This document shows, piece after piece, positions 26,149 to 39,278 of a stretch of DNA of 64,000 nt. Both the position numbers and the translations under genes were made by a program. Location: positions 44,602,191 through 44,666,190 of the forward strand of contig CM063502.1 of assembly GCA_032207245.1 (NCBI GenBank). The letters are read 5' to 3'. The notes under the pieces are model-generated. The model was not told the DNA's origin and searched no databases. It was given only the letters and a program-made list of their open reading frames with translations. Each line of letters begins with the position of its first letter. Within the stretch, counting starts at the first letter, position 1. This stretch comes from Pardosa pseudoannulata (lineage: Eukaryota; Arthropoda; Arachnida; Araneae; Lycosidae).

Positions 26149-26468
26149 TGCCGCATAAACAAACCTTGCCAACGAGATCTGGATCTCGTGCCCAAAGTTT
26201 GTGGGTTCGGCGTTCACCATTGCAGTTTATCCAAAATGTGGATTTTTAATTTTAAAATGTTATTTATTGATGTCTTATGTTCTCTAATATTCTAGATCTT
26301 TCTTTATTATGTAAATTAGTTGTTTCTCGAATACTCTGTTCGGGTATAAAAGCTGATACCCACTAGCTGTGGGCATTTTCTCGATCTTGTAAAGTTGTGA
26401 ATTTCTACTTTGCATCAATAAATTAGTCTGTTAGGCTAAACGGTGTGTTCATTCGACGCTTCGTCTTA
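26149..26468 (+). mobile_element. Solitary LTR related to the Ty3/gypsy element at 48589
   Basis: It starts TGCCGCATAAA like the full-length LTRs and ends CGGTGTGTTCATTCGA followed by CTTCGT. Shared blocks include GCAGTTTATCC, ATATTCTAGATCTTTCTTTA, TTCGGGTATAAAAGCTGATA at 26340, and a CAATAAATT polyadenylation region. No internal sequence lies on either side, so it is a solo LTR left by recombination. The segment corresponding to the tRNA-like A box is replaced by a shorter hairpin-forming stretch (CGAGATCTGGATCTCG), while a B-box-like GGTTCGGCGT remains. Substitutions are numerous, so it is much older than the full element or belongs to a sister subfamily. Confidence 0.9.
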
Positions 26469-27768
26469 TAAATAGGTTACAAAACTAAAAGTTTCAATTC
26501 GCTTTTTTTATTTTTATATTCTACTTACATTATTTTCCCTGCTGTCAGATTTTGAAGAAACCGCAATTATATAAGCCCTCCGTTTGCACACCATAACAGG
26601 CATTACATTATTAGGAAATATTTTATTTGCATTTTATATTTGTTCTATAACACTATAAGTCATGTATGACATCATGGTTTGATTTCATTCTCAAGCAGTT
26701 GCGTTAGACTGAAGTAAGTGCATAATAATTAAATTGCTATATTGAATTTTCAGATGAAACTTGTAACAGATTCGTTTTTCTATGAAATCTAGGGTTAAAT
26801 ACATTAATTTAAGAATTTCAAAGAAACAAGAAGCTTAATTCATATACATATAACACGTGAAATATCATTAACGTATCGATGATACATATTAATTAATTAC
26901 ATTTAAACCTTGCAAATTTTCTACGTGATTTTTGCTTAGATTAGAACGAGAATTTAGTGACATTAGGAAGGAGTTATTCCAGTGTAAGCATTTACTATGA
27001 ATACAAAATATTGTAATTTTTATATAATATACAAATAAAACCTTAATTAATAGCTTTATATTTTGAAATTTAATAGATAAATAAATGCATTGTGTACAAA
27101 CAATACAATTATATTAAATGTAATTTTCTTATATATTATGATTATATAAAATAAAGAGGCAACAAGAAGAGACACTAAGAAAAGAAATAATGTATATTAA
27201 ATAAATTGAAATTTAAAGACACGAAATGCAGAATTAACCAAACGTTTACAATAGTTCATTTAGAATCTCGTCTTAAAAGATAATTAATTTATATGGGTGT
27301 TTATATAACTTTTTCTATGTTCTAGAGGTACATTATATTTTATAAAAATTATTAAGAGGATATATTAAATTTTATCTTTGATGATATATTAAATCTTATA
27401 GTTAGATGTATTAATAAATTCATATCCTGAAAATGTTTTCCTACATAAATTTACACTGAATAAAAGTTATATATTAATAAGCAAAACACATAGCAACACA
27501 TTTTAGAACATACACGAAATACAAATTAATGTTTCAAAGCAACCATATATTATATTTCGAAATATTTTGAGGCAGTTTACTAAGTCCTCATAATGACAGT
27601 CATAAAAATCGAAAAGAATGTTGGATGAGGAATATTAGCCTTCTTTCATGCGAGAAGAATGTTTTCACTTTATGAAAGTGCCTTTGAAAGTTAAAGCCCC
27701 CATTATAACTGCAGTACTTTATCTACGTTGAAAGCTCTTTGACCGTTCCCACTAGATCTCACACGAAG
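26469..27768. other. AT-rich non-coding DNA
   Basis: No recognisable gene. A slightly less AT-rich patch at 27590-27768 was not identified. Confidence 0.5.
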
Positions 27769-28273
<505 letters not shown>

Positions 28274-28358
<85 letters not shown>

Positions 28359-28365
28359 TATATAC

Positions 28366-28429
<64 letters not shown>

Positions 28430-28446
28430 TTATATGTATATATGTG

Positions 28447-28483
<37 letters not shown>

Positions 28484-28494
28484 ATATATGTACG

Positions 28495-28538
<44 letters not shown>
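28274..28538. repeat. (TA)n microsatellite, left of the Ginger-like element
   Basis: TA array with TACA, TATG and TATT interruptions. It stops exactly where the Ginger-like terminus begins. Confidence 0.95.
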
Positions 28539-28542
<4 letters not shown>

Positions 28543-28857
28543 ACTGTGAAAGACCGAAATCTGGAGAATGTCGACTTTCACCGGTGAATGTCAACATTCA
28601 CGTAGTCGTTTGGTGTATGTCCGAAATATTTGCTAAATACCCTTATTTCTGACTTACACTGGTAAATGTCGACATTCACCATGCACTAATGGTGAATGTC
28701 GAACATGTCGGATATTTATATTTTCTTCTTCATAATACAGTCAAATTTATAGTAATAGCACATGTAACTGTTGAACATAAAACAAACCGAACACTCTTAG
28801 AACAGAAAATAATACCAATAATTAACTTAATTATGTGATTGACGTTATATTATCTTA

Positions 28858-29427
28858 TTTGTTGCAACAATTTATACTACTATAGCAATTTGAATTGCAC
28901 AAGAGTCCCTTACATTTATTAATGGCATTTAGTAACTAAACATTTCTTTTTGCAATGACAGCGTTTATAGCCATGCCCTCCACGTCCCAAATTAGCTTCA
29001 GCGGCTTCTCTCAGTGCGATATTTCTTGAGAAGAAATCTCATCTATGGAGAGTAACTTTTCTTTACAAAAATATAAACTGGTTATTGGTATAAAGCTGCT
29101 TGAGCGAACCATTTTTGTTTACTTATTTATAAAAGTCGGAGTTTTCTATTCCCACAACAACCGCCAATACATTTCGAGCATCTGTATGACCACGGTCGAC
29201 ATCAGGGACTTGTATTCACACAGTGTCATCCATTTGAGCAGGACGAAATTTTCTTTTTGATGTCTGTAACATTTTAGTTGCATGCATTAGATTATCTTTT
29301 GCGGCCGCTTTTTTAATACAAATAAACTTCTGCTGTTTAGTCAAGGCTTGATAGAAGGTGTAAGAGGTTGAAGCTCTTCTGTATTTTCCTTTGGAATGGA
29401 TGCAGAAACTTTGGAGTATTCCTTCAT
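28858..29427 (-). pseudogene. KRBA2/Ginger integrase C-terminal relic
   Basis: Reading the minus strand from about 29427, one frame gives LTKQQKF, KKAAAKDNLMHATKML and KFRPAQMDDTV, a stop, IQVPDVDRGHTDARNVLAVV, a stop within the next block, and QLYTNNQFIF. A cysteine-rich end follows: GGHGYKRCHCKKKC, then after a one-base shift KCKGLLCNSNC and NCCN. This order (helical linker, VPxPDVDR-G--D-RN-LAVV, FYK---K-G-L--LY--NQF, then C-x-C-x3-C and C-x3-C pairs) matches the C-terminal region of KRBA2-like proteins as I know them. The integrase DDE core expected upstream is absent. Several stops and at least two frameshifts show it is dead. Confidence 0.7.
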
Positions 29428-29609
29428 GGTAATTGCTATTTTAACATATATATGTTTTAATAATAAAGTATGATTTAAAAACGTAAAAAAAAAAAATTAT
29501 TTTTCAACATTCACCATCAATGCATACGGATTGTCGACATACACCGGTGATAGTCCGAATATGTAAGAATATAATCAAACATTCTGTCTTTCACCGAGGT
29601 ATTTGGTGT

Positions 29610-29639
29610 ATGTCGACATTCACCGGTGAATGTCGACAT
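29610..29639. repeat. 30-bp perfect palindrome in the Ginger-like terminal repeat
   Basis: The sequence centred on CACCGGTG and flanked by ATGTCGACATT arms reads identically on both strands over 30 bases. Related half-motifs (AATGTCGACATTC, GGTGAATGTC) recur at about 28565-28600 and 28665-28710 at the other end. They could be transposase binding sites. That is inference. Confidence 0.85.
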
Positions 29640-29667
29640 TCTCCAATTTCGGGCATTCACAGTAACA

Positions 29668-31330
<1,663 letters not shown>

Positions 31331-32345
31331 ATATGCACATATATGTATAGAGAGAGACAGAGAGAGGGAGATATGTATTACATAAACTGTAAAATATTAC
31401 AAAAATATTTATTATAAGCAGTTTCAAAATTATATCTATAATATACCGAGTTGTTGACCACCAAGATGTGATTACAAAATTTGTCTTAAATTAAATGTAT
31501 AATATTTTACATATTTACTTGTAAAAAGCATATAACCTGCTATCGTGTAAGATGTTGTTTGTTTTAAATTTAAATACTAATAATATACAAATGATAAATT
31601 TCCGTTTATGTGTATTAAACTTTAAAATATAGGAACGAACGAAAATATTTTGTACAAATTTGAGCTTGTTTTGCATTGCAAGGTTTAGTTTAGAGCTCTA
31701 CCTTAAATTTTTCATACGACTGCTAACTTGACAGATAACTACTACTTGACGTCCATTTATAAAGGTTTGGATTGTCAATACCCACAATGGGTTTCGAACT
31801 CTTGGTCTCCGAAACCCAAAACTAATTCCTTGGAAGGAGCAATTTAACGAGTTTCTACAATTAGTCCGCCAGAATGTTTTATACGTAATTTTTAACCTTT
31901 TTCAGGTTTCAAAGTCTTCGAATTTAATTACGGCTTTTTTGTAGGTATTCAGCCTACGTTCTATTGAAGTATTTTCTCTTAATGACCCCAAATCATATTG
32001 CTGAAATTTGAGAGTTATACAAAATTTCTTTAAAGTATAGCCCTTATTTTCAAAATTTTAAAATAATAAAAAAATTGAGTCATGTATTTAAAATTTAAAA
32101 GGCAGAACATTTGACATATTACATGTACATTTAGTAAAATAATATAATTTTAATCGCTTAACAAATTATGTTAAATTATTAAAAAAAAATGCAAGATTTG
32201 CAGCAATTGCAATGCGTTTTCTCGGAAAGTTCTAGAACCTTATCTTATTGTCTCCATAGACTATCTATCCATTATTGGAAATAGAAGAAAAGTATCTAAT
32301 ACATACACAATTATCTATATCCATATCTATAAACAGGCTGTCCCA
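31331..32345. other. AT-rich non-coding DNA
   Basis: No gene. A single B-box-like GAGTTCGAAACCC occurs on the minus strand near 31790-31802, without a convincing A box. Confidence 0.45.
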
Positions 32346-32901
32346 AATTGACTGCATATACTCTGCACAGCTAGATTCCTCGCTGGGAGTACATAAAAAC
32401 TGCCCAAAGAAGCTGTCCTGTACGATCCATAGTTTACGAGAAAAATACGAAAAACAAAGTATGACGTCACTTCCGGTGCAAGAAAAACACTTTATTGAAC
32501 ATATCAACAGCAGTATATGCACGGACATACTTACTAACAGTTCGTAAGGCCTTTCCATTCCATCGGCCTTATATCAGGTACATGTCACCACACGAAGACT
32601 ACCGGCAGTTGCAAGATGCTGACATTTAAATACCAGTTCAACGGCGGGTTAACGTCACTCCATGGAGCGTGCATGAGCATGCATATGCGTGGCGAACATT
32701 TTAAACATTATCGTGGGGAAAGATATGCAAATATTGTTGTTGATATGGCCAATAAAGTCTTTTTGTTGTACCGACAGTGACGTCATACTTCGTTTTTCGT
32801 ATTTTTCTAGTAAACGATGGATCGTACAGGAACACTACTTTGGACAGTTTTTATGTACCCAATGAGGAATCTAGCTGTGCAGAGTTTATGCGGTTTATAC
32901 A
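32346..32901. mobile_element. Long inverted-repeat (foldback/MITE-like) element
   Basis: The left arm (32346-32470) and right arm (32777-32901) are about 125 bp each, inverted, and about 90% identical by eye. Shared blocks include ATCTAGCTGTGCAGAG, GGATCGTACAGGA and GTGACGTCATACTT. The arms are separated by about 306 bp. The spacer reads in one plus frame MRGEHFKHYRGERYANIVV (about 32685-32741), preceded in another frame by VQRRVN. This is reminiscent of the C-terminal RR----C----G-HFEH ending of some Tc1/IS630-type transposases, but too short to settle. A target duplication was not found. Confidence 0.6.
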
Positions 32902-33977
32902 GAGTTATGTTTGTGTGTGTGTGTATGTATAAATACACATACATGTGTGTGTATGTTTGCCTTATAAAACTTCTGATACATAAAACAAACTTATGTTGGA
33001 TATTATTTTTAAGAAACAAAAAATTAATCAATAAATACTTCACACTTTTGCTTTCTTATCATTAATTATATTTAGAGCATCATTAAACCATTATTCTCAT
33101 CTTCGTAAATGTAAAAGTTCATGATATTAATATGCTTATTTTAAGATTCATTAACTAATTGGAAATAAAAAACAGAAAAATTAAGTAATCATTGAATATT
33201 TTACTTTAACGCACAAATATCTTGAAAATTTTGAAGAGGAAGTATTAGTCAATACTTTATTAAAAACATAAGCGGATAAAAGATTTGTCTAGGAACGTTA
33301 TTTAAATGTACTTTAATAAGTTCATTTGCAAATAAGATTTTCAATTTATATGGAAAAAAATTCATAAATCTTCGAAAATTATCTTAATTTTTAAAATTTT
33401 TAAATGTAAATTATACTTTCAACATGATTATAACAAGAGAATAAGAAACAAAATAATTATCTCTTAAATATGAAAATGAGACATGTTCTCCCACGACTAT
33501 TTTTTTTTCTAGGTAAAATAAAAATGTACAACCTTTTTCATTCGTTAGAATGCAGGTTTTTATTTCAAAGCCGTCGAAGTGTTTTAAAATATTCATAGTA
33601 CTTAAAATATTCGTAGTATTTAAGATTTACATTTTTTTTTCATTCTTGTCTCCATTTTGCATATATATTAATCTTTATTTCAAGTCTTCCGGTTTAGATT
33701 GGTCTGTTTGACTGGAGCATTAATATCAATTGTTTTATGCATGAACGGTAAATAAACACTGACGTACTGATTATGATGATTATTACCAGCTACCTATTTA
33801 GACCCTACGGTCGTCGGTATCAAAATCGAGAGTCCTACCCATTTAAACGTCTACCAATTTACGGCCTTTCTGTTTATTGTGTATTATGCTAATTTTCATG
33901 CAATGTCCATGATTACCTAAAATATTCAAACTTTCATCACAAGAGTTAATTCTCTAATTTCGAAGTACGTTATGAAA
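32902..33977. other. AT-rich non-coding DNA
   Basis: No recognisable gene. A short (TG)n patch lies near 32911-32950. Confidence 0.5.
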
Positions 33978-35450
33978 ATAATGGAGTTTACTCAAGTGAA
34001 TTTATATTTATGTATATAGTAGAAAAAGATTTTATACATGTTACATCTTATAATGAAAATTTTAAACTATATGGAAGCAGAAATATGCCTACAAACCTGT
34101 ATTTATACATGTATTCTGTATGAATATAAATAATGGAGTTTACACAAGTTCACACAAGAGTTAAGAGAATAATGGTTTGGTTTGGTTTGGAGTGCTACGG
34201 TTCCAATTTTTGCAACACAAGGGTTAATGAGACCGGGACCTACAGCTTAAAGCCGTTTCCCAACGGCTACTCACATCCGTGGCACTGTGGGATTCAAACC
34301 CATGAATTCCGGTATCGAAGGCCAGCACCCTAACCAATCGGCCAAATAAAATAATGGACTTTACACAAGTGGATTTGTATTTATGTATATAGTAGAAAAT
34401 GTTTTTATACGTATATAGCAGAAAATGTTTTTATACATGAAAGTTACATCTTATAATGAAAATTTTAAACTATATGGAAGCAGATATTTCCCCCCAAATA
34501 ATTCTATAACTACATATTTTGGATTCTTTGAATACCTACAAACATGTATTTATACATGTATTCTTTAAATAAATTAAAGTTAGAATTAAAGCTAAAAGTT
34601 AAGAAAATAATGGAGTTTATACAAGTGGATTTGTATTTATGTATATAGAAGAAAATGTTTTTATCATAAGTTACTCTTATATGATTTCCTTATGCTATTT
34701 CAATTAATTCTATAACTACATATTTTGGATTCTTTGAATACCTACAAACATGTATTTATACATGTATTCTGTATGAATATAAATAATGGAGTTTACACAA
34801 GTTCACACAAAAGTTAAGAATTCGCGTATATACAAGTGGATTTGAATGATATAAAGAAAATGTTTTTAAACTGAATTTACTGCTTATAATAAGAATTTTA
34901 AACTATATGGAAGCAGATATTTTCCCCAAAATTAAGTCTATAACTACATATTTTGGATTCTTTGAATACCTACAAACATGTATTTATACATGTATTCTTT
35001 AAAAATTTACAGCTGAAATCTCAGAGCTAATAAGATAAAAAAAAACTAGAATTCTTAAAAAGATCCTAATATAATCCTCCAATATATGTTTTATGCATTT
35101 TTTGCATTTTTTTATTTCAACGATAAGTTTAGTTTAATTGTAATAGATAATTGGAAAAAATTTTTAAGAACAATTCGCGTATTCTTGAACTGAAAAAAGA
35201 AACATAAACTGAATTTCCTGCTCTATAAACTCATATGTGTTGCTACGTTTACTCTAACTTATACTTAATGCGTCAATACTATTATAATAAGTAACAAAAT
35301 GCAGTTATGTGTTTTAAATATGAATTACAATAATATAAAAAAAACTTACATCTGAAATCTCAGAGCTAATAAGAAAAAAAAGGAGAATTTTTAAAAAGAT
35401 CCTAATATAATCCTCTCAATAATGTTTTTATGCATTTTTTGAGAATGAGA
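33978..35450. repeat. Local tandem array, about 180-260 bp units
   Basis: The phrase AATAATGGAGTTTACACAAG with slight variants recurs at about 33978, 34131, 34350, 34606 and 34783, each followed by shared downstream blocks (TATTTATGTATATAG, AAAATTTTAAACTATATGGA, TTTTGGATTCTTTGAATACC, TACATGTATTCT). A related pair, CTGAAATCTCAGAGCTAATA with AAGATCCTAATATAATCCTC, occurs near 35012 and 35351. No coding capacity. A SINE interrupts one unit. Confidence 0.8.
34176..34349 (-). repeat. tRNA-derived SINE
   Basis: On the minus strand it starts with a tRNA-like head: A box TGGCCGATTGGTTAGGGTGC, a possible anticodon loop CTTCGAT (anticodon TCG, Arg, if the fold is right) and a B box GGTTTGAATCCC. A unique body (GTAGCCGTTGGGAAACGGC, GTAGGTCCCGG) and a tail of CCAAA repeats follow. 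The flanks AATAATGG at 34168-34175 and 34350-34357 form an 8-bp target duplication. Other units of the surrounding tandem array lack the insert, confirming the boundaries. A second copy lies at 264-405. Confidence 0.85.
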
Positions 35451-35699
35451 TTTTTTTATCTACAACGTAATCAGTTCAAAAAAGATATGGAGTTTAAGAA
35501 CAGGATTATTTTATCTCCATATTTGAAACGTCCTAATTTGTCAAATCTTATAATGTGTTGAAACTTTTGTACGTCTTTAGCGTTTTTTTCTTTTATCTAC
35601 GTTTCTTTGGGAAGCAAAGAATTTAAAAGAATGGGGCTATTTAGTCTCTACATTTTAAATTAAAGTTTGAAGTCAGGGAACATATTGAAAGAAACAACA

Positions 35700-37610
35700 A
35701 AGATGGTAATTACATCGCATGTTATACAGAGGGATATTTCGATTTTGTATCAACATCTTAATTTCATTATGCATTTTAAAATCAAACTTTAGAAAATAAA
35801 ATGAAACGCAAAGAAACTCGTTTATAGCAAACTACTGAAACGCATATTTGTCTAAACTATTTTTTTAACCAATCAATTAGGGGTTAGATTCATCATAAAA
35901 GAATGTTTTTTCTTATTTCTAAATTGATTAAAAAAAGTAACATTTTAGATTTTTGAACAATTGAAATGAGTTCAATGTTACCTTTAGTGCACTATATGAG
36001 AGAAATATAGTTCACATAAAACGCAAAGTCGTTTAAGCAAACTACTGAAACGCATGGATTGTCTAAACTATTTTATTCAAACATTAGGGAGTTAGATTCA
36101 TCATAAAAGATTTTTTTCAAATATTTAACTCCATTAAGAGCAGATTGTACTTTGTAATTACATCGCATGTTATATAGAGGCATATTTAGATTTTGTACCA
36201 ACATCTTAACCCTTTAAGCGGTTCGCACGTACAATTTCGCCAGTTGTCACGTACAATTTTCGACCTCCAAAAACGTTCCAAAAATGGATGTATTGTACAT
36301 TTCTGCCAGTGCTTTCCCCCGTGAAGTTTTGAGGTAGGAGGGTCAGGTTGATTGTTTGGGAACTGCACCCCTCTTTGGCTGACATTTATTGAGGGATGCA
36401 CCCCTACTACCTGAGGCACAAAGACTCTGATAGCTTCTCGTGGCTTTGTCAATCTCTATTTCGAATTATTTCGTTTGCGGTAAGACATGTATCTCTAATT
36501 GCACCACTTAAATATCTTGGATGACTTTCGTAAAAAAAATATAAATAATTCTCTTATAAAATATTTTTATTCGTACTTTTAGAATCCATTTTTTTTAAGG
36601 AATGATTTTCGAGACTTGATGAGCTTTATGTGTATTAAAAATTAATCTGTAAAGTCTATTTATATATCTATTTATAACCGGAAATAAAGGGACAATAACG
36701 AGCGTGGGTTTCCCTTATTCCAATGTAGTCGACAAAGGGTGAAGTAAAAAATCATAGAACACTTTGGTCACTGACACAATAAAATTTTAGCTTATTTTTT
36801 GGAGACTTTTTTTCCTCGGTGTGTTCCACTTGGAAGGTTAAGTTCATTATGCATTTTAAAATCAAACTTTAGAAATTAAAATGAAATTCCAGAAGAAACT
36901 CGAATGTATAGAAAATTACTAAATCATGTACACTACAAAGTAATATTTAAGCACGTTGCTCCATTAGATAATTTTTTTAACTATTTTGTTTAAGCTTTTA
37001 GTGGGTTAGATTCATTTTAAGAGATGTGACATTTTTTTACTTATTTCTAAATTGATTGAAAAAAGTAGCTTTTCAGATTTTTGAACAATCGAAATGAGTT
37101 CAGTGTTACCTTTAGTGCACTATATGAGAGAAATATAGTTTACATAAAACGCAAAGACATTTAAGCAAACTACTCCAAAGCATGGATTGTCTACACTATT
37201 TTATTCAAAATTTTAGTGGGTTAGATTCATCTTAAAAAAGTTGAATATTTTTTTACTTATTTCTAAATTGATTGAAAAAAGTATCATATCAGATTTTTGA
37301 ACAATCGAAATGAGTTCAGTGTTACCTTCAGTGCACTATATGAGAGAAATACAGTTCAAATAAAATGCAACGTCATTTAAGTAAACTACTCCAACGCGTA
37401 GATTGTCTAAACTATTTTATTTAAACTTTTAGAGGGTTGGATTCATCACGAAAGAAATTTTTTTCTAAGGGTAACATTTACAACTCTTACTAATTTATAA
37501 ATTAATTAGAAAATGTAAAATTACAGATTTTACGACAATCGAACTCAGTTCTATGCTTTCTTTAGTGAATTACATAAGCAGAAAGTAGTTTACATTACAC
37601 TGTTGAGAGT
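35700..37610. repeat. Local tandem array, about 210-bp units
   Basis: Units contain AAACGCAAAG, CAAACTACT.AA.GCAT, TTGTCTA.ACTATTTT, GGTTAGATTCATC, TTTCTAAATTGATT, TTTTTGAACAAT.GAAATGAG, TTACCTT.AGTGCACTATA and GAGAGAAATA.AGTT. Unit starts lie near 35803, 36018, 37147 and 37357, roughly 210 bp apart except where the MITE interrupts. A larger duplicated block (GTAATTACATCGCATGTTAT through AAAATCAAACTTTAGAAA) occurs at about 35706-35802 and 36156-36880. Confidence 0.8.
36206..36841. mobile_element. TTAA-flanked MITE with neighbouring empty site
   Basis: Left end TTAACCCTTTAAGCGGTTCG at 36206; right end on the minus strand TTAACCTTCCAAGTGGAACA ending at 36841. The flanks read CCAACATC then TTAA, and TTAA then GTTCATTATGCATTTT. 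The paralogous array copy near 35745-35785 reads TCAACATCTTAATTTCATTA with a single TTAA and no insert. This gives an in-window empty site and supports TTAA duplication, as in piggyBac. About 630 bp, no transposase frame. The minus ORF at 36186-36452 is not a known protein. Confidence 0.75.
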
Positions 37611-39187
37611 TTAAATATATTTGTATTGCCTGAAAATTTATAAGGGTGTGTTAGAAACATTTTAAAACAAATCCCAGTGAAAACATATCAGTATAATTCA
37701 AAATAAATTAAAACTGAAGTATAAATGAATAAATGGTTTGAATGAAAAAAAAGATATTTCTATCGCCCGGATGGTTTCAGATTACAAAGAAAGCTAAAAA
37801 ATTAAAATAATACTAAAAAAATCAGCAACAAAATTATTCCAGAAACAGAAAAATAATCTATACTCTAATTCGGTTTTGTTTTTACTTAGTTTGTCTTAAT
37901 TAAAATATTAGACATGGCTAGTTTCCCGAACCTGACTCTTTTCAGTTCAATTCTTGAATAAGACTTGAATGTATCTGTGTATCTCCATAGGGAGTAACGT
38001 TGGCTACCTATATGATGCTCTCATTATAAAATAGTCAACAAAATCTGCAACACTGTATAGAAAAAAGTTTTAAAAATTGGAAAAATGTGGTATATATGTC
38101 ATATTAAAATCCCTTATTTACGTATTTTAATATTAATTTAATAACTTTTTTTCATAAAGTAAGTTCGGGGTTTGCGCGGTAATTCTGATTATTCCCTCCA
38201 GATACGCTATAGACTTAATTCAGCCTCTGTCTAAACTACTTTAGCCAATCGTTAGCGCTTTCTCTTTAGACATGGGCATTTTTTATCACGTGATCAATTG
38301 TGCTTAGAGATTATTCGTAGTCTTTTTACCTGAGGAATCTCTACTTGAAAAGTGTATGTGCAGGATCACATGGTCGATGCGTACGAGGTTGTAAAAGTGT
38401 TTGTCTGTTGTATGGATTTCATGTTTCTTACCAGAAATATACTGTGTCTTGATTTTGATTGAGTCTTGCCCATATTACATAAATATAAATTAATCAAATA
38501 AAAAAAGTTAATGTCTGAAATAAGTTTTAAACAAGTTAATACATGTTAAAACTTGGTGTACTGCCAACATTTGGGGTAATTAAAATTTCTTAATGACAAG
38601 CATATTAGCACTTGTATATATATCATTATTTACATTCTGCTCTTGCAAGATATTTTAAAATATTGTTTATAGGTAATGATGCAATGTTTTCTGGAGATAC
38701 TATTATCTTTCATCTGACTCCTTTTAAAACTTTAATTTTGTGACTTGACATGCATATACTTAGGTAAGATTTAATTTAATTTACCCGAAATTAAAATACT
38801 TGTATAGAGTGTAAGAAATTAAAATTACAACCTATTGAAATTCCTTTGGCAGGATTTTGAAAATATTAAATAATTTGAAAATTCTCCATAATTAAAATCA
38901 GAAACAATTACCATGCTCTGAGATCTTTCAAACATAATTTTTAAAATCATCAAAAAACAATGTTACTAAAGCTTGCAAATTTCGTTGCAAATTTCTATGT
39001 AATGATTGAAAAAACAAATTTCAGATTAAAATAATGAGTTTTGCGCATGTAATGCGACATGTAATCCACTATAAAATTTTTATTACCAAAATATTTAATC
39101 TATACTTTACTATAAATTTAATATTTTAAGCTTTCGGGAACTTTTCTAAATCAGTAAATGAGAGAAGAAAGTTTGATTAACACACTT
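37611..39187. other. AT-rich non-coding DNA
   Basis: A GC-richer patch at about 38160-38420 (including ATCACGTGAT) is unclassified. No ORF of interest. Confidence 0.45.

Positions 39188-39274
<87 letters not shown>
39188..39274. repeat. (CA)n(TA)n microsatellite
   Basis: CA repeats followed by TA repeats, then GTGTGTGT. Confidence 0.95.

Positions 39275-39278
<4 letters not shown>

Larger units (their letters stand above)
28539..29667. mobile_element. Ginger/KRBA2-like DNA transposon, decayed
   Basis: The termini are inverted repeats: TGTTACTGTGAAAGACCGAA at 28539 and, on the minus strand, TGTTACTGTGAATGCCCGAA ending at 29667. Close identity runs for about 55 bp, and weaker similarity, including CACCGGTG and TGTCGACATTC motifs, runs to about 170 bp. 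Both ends abut (TA)n, so the target duplication cannot be read. Inside, the minus strand carries a decayed protein like the C-terminal half of KRBA2-type integrase proteins. Ginger elements are cut-and-paste transposons whose integrase is related to that of Ty3/gypsy; TGT...ACA ends and long inverted repeats fit. At 1129 bp the catalytic core is missing. Confidence 0.7.

Noticed and set aside
31785..31805. B-box-like GAGTTCGAAACCC on the minus strand
   Set aside because: No A box at the expected distance and no SINE body seen; likely chance or an old remnant.
36186..36452. 88-residue minus ORF inside the MITE
   Set aside because: It crosses the element boundary and shows no transposase motif.
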